A stretch of DNA of 64,000 bases, from contig CM036257.1 in NCBI GenBank assembly GCA_020698575.1, positions 20,785,520 through 20,849,519 on the forward strand. The letters run 5' to 3'. Each line of letters starts with the position of its first letter. Positions within the stretch are counted from its first letter, which is position 1. Source of the DNA: Bostrychus sinensis (taxonomy: Eukaryota; Chordata; Actinopteri; Gobiiformes; Eleotridae). A program made the position numbers and the translations under genes. Below are positions 54,201-64,000 of this stretch, one piece after another. The notes below the pieces were generated by a model. The model was given only the letters and a program-made list of their open reading frames with translations. It searched no databases and was not told the origin of the DNA.

Positions 54201-57200
54201 TGTGTAAAATGAGACAGGGTAAGACTTAGTGGCCCCAATCAATTTCTAAAAAGTATAAAACATATGCTATTTAAAAGTATAAAACATATGCTATTTACTG
54301 AACAAAAGTTGCAGTAGAAGAGAAGTAAAAAAAACAAATGGTCAATATGCAAAACCCACTGCACTCGTCTACAAAATATCCTATGGTTATACAAGAAGAG
54401 GAAGTTAGCTGGAGCTGATTTGCATTGTCAACAGAAAATATTCCACACTCTATGAACTAAAGCTTTTATTCAAATCACTAATTTTCCTACCTTCCTAAGT
54501 TAACACAGTGGTCTGTTGTTTTTGCTTATTTACATTGACGACCACAAGTCACCCTATTTTATGTTCCTTTTAAACTAAAAGTCCAGTCCAATTAGTCACT
54601 TTGAGGAGCGGCGGGGGGATGCAGGTAATGATGAGCTTTAACAGAAACAATGTCCAGACTAAGAAATAAATTTGGGGTGTCGTCACGTTTGCTGAATAAG
54701 CATTAATATGTAGAATATGGCAGAAATGTTGGATCCAAACAGTGCCCAGGGTGAAGGGTTATGAGCCGGCCTAGGTACTGTTCAGATGCTTAAACGATAC
54801 CTGTTTTTTGATACTGATACCAATACTTCTATGATGCCTATTGTGTGCTGTTTCATCTTCTACAATCATAAAACACAATAATATTGAATAAAAGACCAGT
54901 TTTTGGAGCTACATTCTTTGCTGTAAATTAAAACCAGTAGATTGTATAATTTATTCTGTTATTTATTTGTTGCAAAGGGACATAAAAGGTCCCACTAGGT
55001 ATTGAAACTTGGTATTGAATAAAAATGATTTTTTTCAATACCAGTAGCATTATAACTTTTCTTTCTATACCACAAAGATATAATTAACGGTACCCAGCCC
55101 TAGTTATGGGGTTGGGATGGAAGATGAATGGCACCAAGGCTACAGTGAGTGTGGAGTAGCGTGGTGAAGCTTAGAAAGGAATGGTCAGTGATGGGCCAAG
55201 GACAAATTATACATTTTGGTACCATTTTGAGATAAAGACCGAAGATACTAACTTCACTCACTAAAAGAACAAATGATAAGTTTTAATAGATTCTTTACCA
55301 TTGTGATATGTAAGGGTTTTGAGTTTGAGTTCTGGTCTGGGCACTATATCTATGTACAGTACAGTATATAGGTTTCATACATACACAACATTTCTGAGAT
55401 TAAAAACAAAACTACAAGTGGCTTAAAATTCAGCAAGGCCAGATCTTCTATACCAGTGGTTCCCAACATTTTTTGGCTCCAATAAATGATTTAAAAAAAA
55501 AAAAGTGGTCATATAAAATGACAACAAATTATTAATTTTTTAAATTAGTACAAAAGCATTTTAGATTTATTTTACTGTAAATATTAATTCTCAAGATTTA
55601 ATAATACAATATAATAAATAATAATCTGTCTACCTTTAAAATAAAAATAAAATACTTTTCTATTATATTTATTTACCACAAAGGAAATCAAAAATATAGA
55701 AATTATTTCACTTCGCAACAGATATTTCCATGTCTTGATTATTTGGAAATAAAGCATGAAATAATTGCATGTACCCACATACCCCTGGTTGGGAAACACT
55801 GCTCTATACCTTTTAACAATCTACTTCAGAGTTCTGATTTTAATCTTAGTGTTTTGACCATTTTTTTACAGTACCCCTTGTAAATTTTTTGTAATTCACT
55901 AAATGTAGTAAATGCAGTTTTATGTACTTACCTCATAACAAAGTGCATGAAGAGGGCAATGCCAAGAAAGAACATGGAGAGGCCTAAGCCAACGCGAGTG
56001 ATGGTGGTGAGTGTGTTCAGGTCCTGACTGGAGATGGTTTCATTAAGAGGTGTCTGTAAAAACACAGACAAGCTTTTAGTCATCAGGATAGATTACAGCG
56101 TATATTTATATGAATAAAAAAGATATGAAATGTACCAGCAAGATGGCAAAAAAGGTCATGTGAGTACACCTGCACGTTACATTTTTGCCATTAACTACTG
56201 TCTCGCATCCATCATTAGTCCAGTTCGGTCGATTTCCTACAAAAACAAACAATTTTGACTGTATAAACACAATTTTGAGTTTAATGATCCTAAATAAACA
56301 TTGACCAATAAAATAACAAACCTAAAATCTTTAAAACCTGTCTCCTCAAAATTATTTCAGTATTGGTTTGTTTGTTGGCCATAATAAAAAAATGTCCAAG
56401 GAATAATGTGCCAAGGAAGAAGTGACCTAACCAGGACTACACCAGGACTAAACCCGGTCTATATTAGGACTTAGGACTTAGGTCTTAACTAGGACTTAGC
56501 AGTGCTATAAACATTTAATATTTTACTCCAAACTAGAGCATGATTAAAGCAGGAATAAAACTGGCACAAAATTAAACTAAATTGGGACTTTAATTGCAAA
56601 AAACTAAAGGATTCTGTTTCTGTACCATCGAGACATACACTATATTTCCAAAAGTATTCACTCACCCACCCAAATAACTGAATTCAGATTATGGTGTGGG
56701 GTTGTTTTTAGGAGCTGGGCTTGGGCCCTTAGTTCCAGTGAAAGGAACTCTGAATGCTTCAGATTTTAGACAATTCCATGCTCCCAACTTTGTGGGAACA
56801 GTTTGGGGATGGCCACTTCCTGTTCCAACATGACTGCTCCAGTGCACAAAGCACGGCCCATAAAGACATGGATGAGCAAGTTTGTAGTGGAAGAAGTTGA
56901 CTGGGCTGCACACCTTTGGGATTAATTAGAGCAAAGACTGCGAGCCAGGACTTCTCGTCCAACATCAGTGTCTGACGTTGGATGAGAATGTCAGACACAT
57001 AGATGTCTGATGTAGATGCAAATGGTGGGCACACATCATACTAAACCCTATAGATTAAGAATGGGATGTCACTTAAGTTCATATGTGTGTAAAGGGAGAT
57101 GAACAAATACTTTTTGAAATATAGTAGGGCTAGAGGTGCTAACTACCGCCGCAAGGGGTAATCAAATAAATTAGCTTTTGGTGTAGATCCAGGTATTTTA

Positions 57201-60200
57201 GTGTAACGTTTCCCATTGTAAAATAGAGTATTATTGTGGTGTAATTACAAGAGCATTTACCCCTGAACTGGAAAAAAGAAAAATGCCAAATTAATTGTGA
57301 CCCAGTTTACTGCTCTCCTTTTGTTTGGAATTTGCAAATTCTCTCTTTGGTCCTGGTTTAGCAGTGTTGGTACTACTACCACAACTTCTACTGCTTATTA
57401 TTAATAATAATGACAATTACCTTCGCCCGTCCAGGAGTGACAAGTCGGTATTCCTCTCTGTAAATGTACAAACATAATAAGCATAAACTTATGTACAAAT
57501 AAAACAAAACAAAGTGTATTTTCCTGAACCCACATATTTCATGTTCCAGAAGTTGATGTTTATTGTGTCTGTGAGATTTTTGATGACAGTTCCCATCTCA
57601 ATTGCTATAACTTCGTCACCTGCAACACTGCTGTTGTACTCATCCTAAAGTTAAACAAATACAAATACACATACAAAAAATTTAACTTGACATTTGCTTT
57701 GTACCTTCACTGTCTTCTTACCTTGGACAAATTGAGGAAGCGGAAAACTGCAGCAAATGGTTCACTTATATTCAAACTCAGAGCTTTCTCAAAAGCCTCC
57801 TTTGACACTGTTACAGATCTTGAAAATTTATCCAGAATTTTTCTGTCTTCAAGAATCTGAAATAAAAAGCATCATACAGCAATTATGAGCAACAGTGAGC
57901 TAAAAGTACGGTAGCCCTGAGGTGCAACATCAAAATTGTTTCTGACCACTAGAAAAATAAAGGCAGGGACAGATTTAAAAAAAAAATCATGCCTTAAAAT
58001 AAAATAAATTAAAATAAATAATAAGATTAAAAAGGAGCATCATCAAAATTATTTTTGTCCTCTATACAAATAAAAGCAGAGGAAGATTTTAAATGTGTGG
58101 CCTCAAAAAAGAAAACTCACTTCTAAAAATGAAAGAGAGCCCATTTTATTTAATAAAAATTACTCACATCCCAAGATATGATGTAAACATGTTTACATCA
58201 AATATTAGTTTTACTGATAACAATGGTACAGTTGATTTATTAACAATCAAAAATATATTTTACATAATGGCCAAGATGTTTTTGTGTACATTTTTTTGTG
58301 TTTGGGTTTGCATTGCCAATCGTCCAATCAGAGAAGTGGAAAGACTGGCAACCAACAGACCATCATTTTGATTTTGACTGCAATATTGTTTATAAACCAG
58401 TATGAGCGCATGCTGCTTACAGTACCTTTAAAATAAAGTCATGTCTCAATTTTTAAAAAGCTTGTTTAAAAATAAATAAAATAAACGCATAAAATAAAAA
58501 TGCTCCCCTTTTAAATTAAGGCTGCCACAAAAAATAAACCTGCCTCTAAATTTAAAAGGTTTCAGCTAATATAGCTAATACTAATGAAGTGAGGCTGCAG
58601 CTCAGAGAACCCAGATGAGTGGCTCTCGCACAAAAACAAAAATAATTTTGATGATGCTCCTTTTTACTATAGACATGCATTACATTTTTTGTATATTCTT
58701 TTTTTTAAAATTTGAGAGAGGTTTCATTTTTAAGGCAAGATTTCTTTTTTTTTTTAATTGGATAATCCACAGTAATACAGGAAGGACACAGAGAGATTGG
58801 CCTGACTCACAATTGTCTTGCTAAGGGGGAAAGAGCATTGCCACTGTGCCACCCTTTGAAATTTTTTGTTAAATAAAATACTTTTTTGAATTTGAATTTG
58901 AAAATAGTGTAAAAATCATGTCTCGACTCATGGGATTTGAGTCACAGCCCTACTAAAAACAGGTTGCACTCACATTGAAGCTCTCATTTGGTGCGGTGTA
59001 GCCAAACGACACCTCCTCCATGTCCAGAGGATCCTCCTGTTTCAATAAAACACCTGTGATGCTTTCCCCCAGAGACAGAGCCACTCTGGAATCGTTGGTG
59101 CGGGAGGCCAAATACTTCATCGAACTCATCACTCGACTGTTAAAAAATAAGAGAACAGTCACACTTAATGTACTTGAGACACGCTTTGTTTTACAGTAGC
59201 TGTTGGATTTATACTGTAGATGTATTGTTTATGTAGATGTGCCGCTTATTACTGTTGGGGGTTTGAGGCGGCTGGCCAGCGTCTTTGGGCCTGAGACGGG
59301 GGAAACACAGAACATTCACTCCCACATTCACTATGGGCAATTTTGATTTTCCAATTCAGCAAACACATGCAAGTCTTTAGACGGTGTGGGGAAATCTGCG
59401 AGAACCAATGTCACGCAGGGAGGACATGCAGACTTCACTCAGAGAGATCCTGGGATTGCACCAATCAAGTTTATTTCATTGCAAGGCAATAGAACTTTTG
59501 TTAAGTGCAATATTATTTTTGCGATTTGGACTTACCCAGCTAGATCAGCGTTCACTGGTTCATGAGATTCGGGTATGGTTATGTTACGTATTTCTTCTGT
59601 CAGTTTTACTTCTTTTTGTGGTTTTTTCACTGGGTTGTTGCAATTGGTACAGTTTGGTGTAGATGTAACATTTACCAAGTATTTATCATTAACATGTAGA
59701 CCTAAAAAGAAAAATATAATTAGATTACATTCACACTAATGTGCTTTAGTGAAATTAAAATAAAGCATGATGTAAATTTAAAACAGTGGCTGCCACAAAG
59801 TGTAATGAAACAAAACGGTTCACTTCATTGGAGCAAAACATCATATGATGAGCTTCCAATCAAGAGATACTGTTTTGTTAATTTGATGTGAGATTTGTTT
59901 AATCATTAAACAAATATGTATAATTATTACTTAATTTCTGTTTATAAGATAATTCTGGCCAGTTCAGTTTGATAAGAGGCCACAAAAAATGTTTGCAATT
60001 ATTGCACTGCAGCTCATTCTTTTAAAATTGCCAAAAAATCATATTGAATCATGACTTGAGTGCATTGTTTTTTCCCTACTACATTCAAACTAAAATTTAC
60101 CTCACCGTTTTCACCACAGATTTTGTCATTGTAGGTGTCTTGTTTGCACTCCTCAATTGTTTTCAAACATTTTATCTGGCAAGTTTCTGTAAACATGCAG

Positions 60201-62210
60201 TGAGAGGCAATATGAAGACATAGGATACTAAATGACGCTTACAATACAGTATAAGAAATAAAAAGGAGTTTTACCTTGAGAGTAAGGCTCACATGGCACT
60301 TGAACACAAGACACACATCATTACATGCAGCCAAAGTCATGTTTGAAATTTAAGGAATAATTGATCAATTAAATACATAAACAAAGAAATAAGGAAGAAG
60401 CAGACTGTGTGTAGTATTACCGCTGGTTTGATTTACAGCAGCACTGCATTTTTCCCCCCACAAGACATAGATTGTCAAATTGTTCTTGATGTGCCAATAT
60501 GTCAGGTTTACTAGGAGAGAGTTTTTCTTTGTTTCAACTTCAGGCCATTTCCTTTTCACATAGTCTTAAAAAATAACATTGAAGGAAATTATAAATATAA
60601 AAATTATAAAAAAAAAGGAAATTATAAAAATAAATAACATTTACCAGCCTTTGGGGAAGTTGACTTTTGGAGGAATATAACAGAGTCTAGTCCTTAGAGA
60701 CACAGAGAAGAAAATTTGATTACATTATTATACACAGCCAGTACTACTAAGTAATTTGTTTAAAAATAAATAATAAAACCACAATTTCACAGTATAGTAA
60801 TATTTTTACTTACCACTGCTATTGCAAAAAGCGTTAGAGGAGTCATTAGCAACGATTAGGCTACTGCTGTGACGCACCATTACAAGATACTTGACACCGT
60901 CGTTATTACAAGCCACCTCGTTTTTGGCCTTGCAAAACTGGTCTGGTTTGATAAAAAAAGGCAACATTCAGAAACAATCATTATCATTATTATTATTATT
61001 ATTTATTTATGGAACAACTATCAAGGTGTTGTTTGTTCTTCTACTGCTTTTAATTCATTGCCTCATTTTTTATACGACCACAGAGCACTCCTCAAATTTC
61101 TCAGCAGTATATACAGCGGAAAAAAAAGTCCCAGTTTGGAGAAAACGACAGGAGCCCACAGCAGACAGATGCGAGAAATCAGAAAAGCAAAGCTTTGGAT
61201 TAAGACTATCCTATTTTAGTTTTATTTTAAATATGACCTTTCATCATTATGTCTTGTTGTTTCTAGACATTAAATTAAGCAATTTAGCATAATAGTTGAA
61301 GTAAAAGCAATAATAATGCATTATGATGATTGAAGTACTATATATATATATATATATGTATGCCATTTGGAGAATAATTTGCACTTACTGCTTGAGGTGT
61401 TTGAGCAGTTTGGGCTAACTGAAAATAAAAATTAAGCAATAATGTTAAACAGTAATGTCAGGTGTCATATGTAACGCTTCAGGAAAACTGGCCTCCACCT
61501 GAACTCTCTATAATAAAACACAAGTTTGTTTTCAGTTGTAACAGGCATCACATGTAGTTTTCAACATATTGGCACAGGGAAAACAGACAAACATAAACAA
61601 ACTCCACAGAAAATAGGGACTCAAACCCAGGACCGACAGCGATGCCAACAGTACTTTTTGCCTTATTGTTTTATTTACATCAAAGACACTTTTTTAGTAT
61701 ATTAAAGATGCATGAGTCTTATTTGGCATTTTGCACTATCACTTATGTTTAGTTACTGGGAAACTGAAAGGGGAAGCGTAGTAAAACTGAAGATGTGTGG
61801 ATATTGATAATCTATTTATAAAACTGTATCTTTTGTATGGTGTTAACAAATTCAGAAACAAAAGCTTAACAGTCACGTTGTAAACAAGAGAAACACATAA
61901 CTGAAAGTGGAAACTTAGGAAAAGGAGTAGTTTTTTCCTAGTATAGTAGTAATCGCAGTTGTTGCAGCAGTGGTAATAGTATTAGTAACAGCAGAAGTAG
62001 TTGTACTAATGGTAGTAGGGAATATAGTTGTGAAATTACCAGTACCAAGTACTTTCTAGTATGTAAAATTTACACCCAATACTTGTTCTTTTTACTTTTA
62101 CTAAGTCTTTTTTTTTTATAATTCTACCAGGAAAAGATTTACTTACCAAATCCCAAACACCACAGAAGCCCGAAAAACAAAATCCAGGTTGACCAGTTGT
62201 TTAGTGCCAT
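51248..62210 (-). CDS. Adhesion G protein-coupled receptor, ADGRG (GPR56/97/114-like) subfamily, 18 coding exons
   Basis: Coding exons in gene order: 62210-62147, 61418-61389, 60942-60814, 60692-60645, 60564-60421, 60298-60275, 60186-60106, 59701-59536, 59136-58974, 57856-57722, 57644-57534, 57457-57421, 56236-56136, 56053-55932, 53531-53263, 52144-52057, 51922-51633 and 51402-51248. The frame is kept, giving 718 residues. It starts with a hydrophobic signal peptide (WILFFGLLWCLGF), then a Cys- and N-glycosylation-rich ectodomain, a GAIN domain (about 174-411) and a GPS with C371, W374, W383, C388, C399 and C401 in place. Cleavage is expected between M404 and T405 of HMT, freeing the tethered agonist TFFAILL. 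Seven transmembrane helices follow; MHYFMLTTFTWFAVHAFHL (TM3) and the Cys pair GCKIM/MCWIT are typical of ADGRG receptors. Coupling and ligand are unknown. The orthologue (G1, G3, G5 or a fish-specific paralogue) cannot be fixed by eye, so no symbol is given. Confidence 0.93.
52185..53207. mobile_element. Truncated Tc1/mariner-like element filling GPCR intron 15
   Basis: The terminal repeats ACACTGATCAGGCAAAACATT and (reverse complement of the right end) ACTGACTAGGCATAACATTA match with few changes. Near 52.77-53.01 kb the minus strand reads an N-terminal Tc1 helix-turn-helix segment (ISTTAALVGCSQSAVVSIYH). The catalytic part is missing, and the rest is unrelated or decayed. Confidence 0.85.
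53572..53816 (-). repeat. tRNA-headed SINE, minus strand, in GPCR intron 14
   Basis: On the minus strand: AGCGGTAGCTCAGCCGGTAG (A box), GGTTGGCAGTTCGATCC (B box), TTGTGTCCCTGAGCAAGACA, and a tail matching the other copies (GACTGAGGAGTGAATGAATA). The short frames overlapping it are not genes. Confidence 0.85.
54242..54296. repeat. 24-bp direct duplication
   Basis: AAAGTATAAAACATATGCTA plus TTT occurs twice back to back in GPCR intron 14, probably a recent slippage duplication. Confidence 0.85.
54765..55102. mobile_element. MITE with TAGGG(A/C)TGGG ends, copy B
   Basis: The right end AACGGTACCCAGCCCTA matches copy A; the left end is decayed (GGCCTAGGTACTG). Interior blocks (CAATCATAAAACACAATAAT, AGGTCCCACTAGGTATT) are in the same order and orientation as at 23.5 kb. 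Confidence 0.75.
55454..55801. mobile_element. hAT-type MITE in GPCR intron 14
   Basis: Inverted ends CAGTGGTTCCCAACA and TTGGGAAACACTG. The flanking 8-mers TTCTATAC (55446-55453) and CTCTATAC (55802-55809) differ at one base, as for a hAT target-site duplication. No transposase is encoded. Confidence 0.85.
56136..57856 (-). other. GAIN/GPS-encoding exons 10-13 of the adhesion GPCR
   Basis: Exon 10 has EPFAAVFRFLNLSK; exon 11 has EVIAIEMGTVIKNLTDTI and ends NFWNMKY; exon 12 (only 37 nt) has RGIPTCHSWTGE; exon 13 has NRPNWTNDGC and VTCRCTHMTFFAILL. All GPS Cys/Trp positions are present and the cleavage triad reads H-M-T rather than the commoner H-L-T or H-L-S, so autoproteolysis remains likely. 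Confidence 0.85.
56636..57125. mobile_element. Tc1/mariner-like element remnant in GPCR intron 12
   Basis: The left end ACACTATATTTCCAAAAGTA and right end AATACTTTTTGAAATATAGT are inverted repeats. The interior has a decayed transposase-derived segment (CTTCCTGTTCCAACATGACT is typical of the DQDN-type region). Just upstream, about 56420-56610, lies a fragment of the CAGGACTAAA minisatellite element. Confidence 0.75.
61335..61358. repeat. (TA)n microsatellite
   Basis: About ten TA units in GPCR intron 2. Confidence 0.85.
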
Positions 62211-62316
62211 GATTTCAATTGGGATTAGTCAAGCATTTCCTGTTTGTTGAAGCTCTAAATATAAAAAATAAATTGTAACATGAAGGAAAACCTTAAAACC
62301 ACATCCTAAGTCTTAC

Positions 62317-62460
62317 CTGTATCAGTTGAATTATGACACAAAGACACAACGGCTGCATTAACAAGACCAGCAGATATCAGTCCACCCGAGTTTTGCATAT
62401 AGGTGCCTGATGCAAAAAGTTTGTCTTGCAAATTAATTTCCATAATCCTGCAACACAGAA
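62317..62460 (-). other. Upstream leader exon of the adhesion GPCR, with an upstream ORF
   Basis: On the minus strand a donor (gatacag/gtaagac) ends an exon at 62317. The next acceptor (atatttag) lies at about 62255, ahead of the main ATG at 62210. The exon's 5' end is not defined. It contains an ATG at 62443 whose frame runs 42 codons to the donor, continues into the next exon and stops before the main ATG, giving about 50 codons. This is a spliced upstream ORF or alternative leader. Confidence 0.5.
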
Positions 62461-64000
62461 AACAGTTGTTTTGTACTAAGAGGAAAGGATAACAGTTATT
62501 ACAGCTTAATTTTAGTCCATATTTTTAGTATGTGTTATATTACTATCTATAAACAATATTGGGTTATGATATAAAGAAGTACAGTTATCTAAAAATGTAT
62601 ATTTTTTATATTTTTTGTATATTTTAGTTTTTACATGGTTACAAAGGACCAGTGTTTTAAAGAAAACTAAACCATACTTTAATTAAAATGATGTCTTATT
62701 ATCTTTCATTCTGACAGAAATGTGTTTTACTAATGGGAAATGATAACACACAAACAGAATATTCCTAAAGACATAAACTTGTCGTCATACAAAAGTACAC
62801 AGTGTATTTGCATGTCCTTCCATATCATTATGTTCTTCATTTATTTTTAGCTGCAGTGCCAGAGAAAACCGGTGCTTTGTGTCCAGTCAGTAACTTGTGT
62901 ACTATCAGAATTTTGCATAGTGATATTCTGATATGTATCTTACTTTTTAGTATGGTTTAATCACACTTCTGTGTTTTCTGGAGTACATGTTTTTAACACA
63001 GTTGTGATCTTGCTTTCAACAATAATGTGCTCTAAAACTCTACAACGAGGTAGAAAGTAACTACTAGTGTTGTAGAGCCTGAGACTGTTCTTATGATCTT
63101 GGTCTCATCTCGGCTGCAGTTTTACTTGGTCTTGTCCTCGAATCCAGTTTTACTCGATCTTGTCTTAGTGTCGGATGTAGCGGTCTCAGGGATTTCTTTA
63201 AACCAAACATTATAAGAAAATACTACACTTTTGAATAGGCTAGGTATAATTTTGTTATAAATTAGCATTAAATCATTAACATAATCAATAAAGTATTTAT
63301 TGTTATAGTCTCAATCTCTATTCGGTCTCGGTCCTTAAAAATCTCGGTCTTGACCCGGTCTCTCGGGAACCCCAAAGTCTCGGACTGGTCTTGGTCTTGT
63401 TTCATATGGTCTTGACTACAACACTACTAGATAATTTTACTCAAGTAATTTTACCAACAATTTTAAAAGAAAATGTACTTTCTAAAAACATATATTTACT
63501 TGAGAAAATTAAATTATTATTATTATTTTACCTCAATTGCAGTGTGTGTTGTAGCAGTAGTATTAACTGTAACAGCAGTAGTACTGGTAGTAATAGTAGT
63601 TGTGGTAGTAGTAGCTGTGGGAGTAGATTTCAATTACTTTTTACTAAGTAAACTTTACACTCAAGATTTTTTTTTTACTGAGTAACAATTTTGTTGTTGT
63701 TGTACTTTTCCTATAAGTTTTGAAGTAACAGTACTTTTACTTGATAACAAATTCCTTTCACTTCTGCTGAAGTAAACAAATGCTTAAAGGTAGTTTAAAA
63801 TGCAAGCGCAAGATCAACTTTTTAAATGTCTGTCATATTAGCTAAGACATAAATTAATCTGGAGAATTATTATATTTTAAAACCACATACTTAAAAGTCT
63901 AAAAACAGTCAAATGACCATGTGACTGGAGACTATGTCGGCTATATTATGGTAAAATTTACATACCGACGATTTAATTTCATGTCGTATTAGCACTTAGC
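62461..64000. other. Upstream flank of the adhesion GPCR gene
   Basis: Presumed promoter side of the minus-strand receptor. No further exon was recognised. It contains a MITE at 63.07-63.43 kb, triplet scraps (TAG/GTA) near 63.55-63.62 kb and fragments of the TACTTTTACTCAAG-type repeat at 63.42-63.48 and 63.65-63.78 kb. Confidence 0.5.
63066..63426. mobile_element. MITE with AGTGTTGTAG inverted ends
   Basis: Perfect 10-bp terminal inverted repeats AGTGTTGTAG ... CTACAACACT. The interior is rich in TCTCGG/GGTCTTG units (repeats of GTCTCGG and CTTGGTCTTG). Non-autonomous: no frame is present. Confidence 0.8.

Noticed and set aside
61520..61650. An additional receptor exon or RNA in intron 2
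   Set aside because: Matches the common fish LINE 3'-end wording (AACTCCACAGAAA, ACTCAAACCCAGGACC) rather than any coding sequence.

Overview
This window is vertebrate nuclear DNA, almost certainly from a ray-finned (teleost) fish and probably a percomorph. Short coding exons with GT/AG borders sit in AT-rich introns. The repeats are typical of fish: tRNA-headed SINEs, decayed Tc1/mariner and hAT elements, small terminal-inverted-repeat elements and many microsatellites. Bacterial features (operons, Shine-Dalgarno sites, CRISPR) are absent. Nearly all long open frames in the raw sequence are shadows or repeat read-through. The real genes were rebuilt by joining exons, keeping frame across every junction.

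Four genes are supported. (1) nudt14, minus strand, 6800-27054, 5 coding exons, 246 residues: a Nudix hydrolase of the UDP-glucose pyrophosphatase family. (2) knl1 (casc5), minus strand, 37025-47491, 31 coding exons, 1864 residues: the outer-kinetochore scaffold, with PP1-docking motifs at the N-terminus, about 14 MELT-type Bub-recruiting modules, a coiled coil and C-terminal RWD-type sequence. (3) knstrn (SKAP/kinastrin), plus strand, 48936-50766, 8 coding exons, 203 residues: a small coiled-coil spindle/kinetochore protein. (4) An adhesion GPCR of the ADGRG group, minus strand, 51248-62210, 18 coding exons, 718 residues, with a GAIN domain, a GPS and seven transmembrane helices.

Layout: 1-6.8 kb is gene-free sequence past the 3' end of nudt14. 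From 6.8 to 27 kb is nudt14 with very large, repeat-filled introns. From 27 to 37 kb is a gene-free spacer with GC-rich islands and a 0.5 kb ACT-triplet tract. From 37 to 48 kb is knl1, and 48.0-48.48 kb is a compact shared promoter. knstrn fills 48.5-50.8 kb, the receptor 51.2-62.4 kb, and its upstream region runs to the end of the window.

The most notable feature is the head-to-head pair knl1/knstrn. Two kinetochore genes are driven outward from a spacer of at most about 470 bp that carries an NRF1-type palindrome, an E2F-like site and two CHR-like hexamers, which suggests joint cell-cycle control. Second is the modular build of knl1: four repeats of a cassette made of one small exon plus one MELT exon, and a tandem MELT array inside the largest exon. 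Third is a set of nested or paired transposon copies whose independent insertions can be read directly. No CRISPR array, functional tRNA or rRNA gene, or viral gene was recognised.
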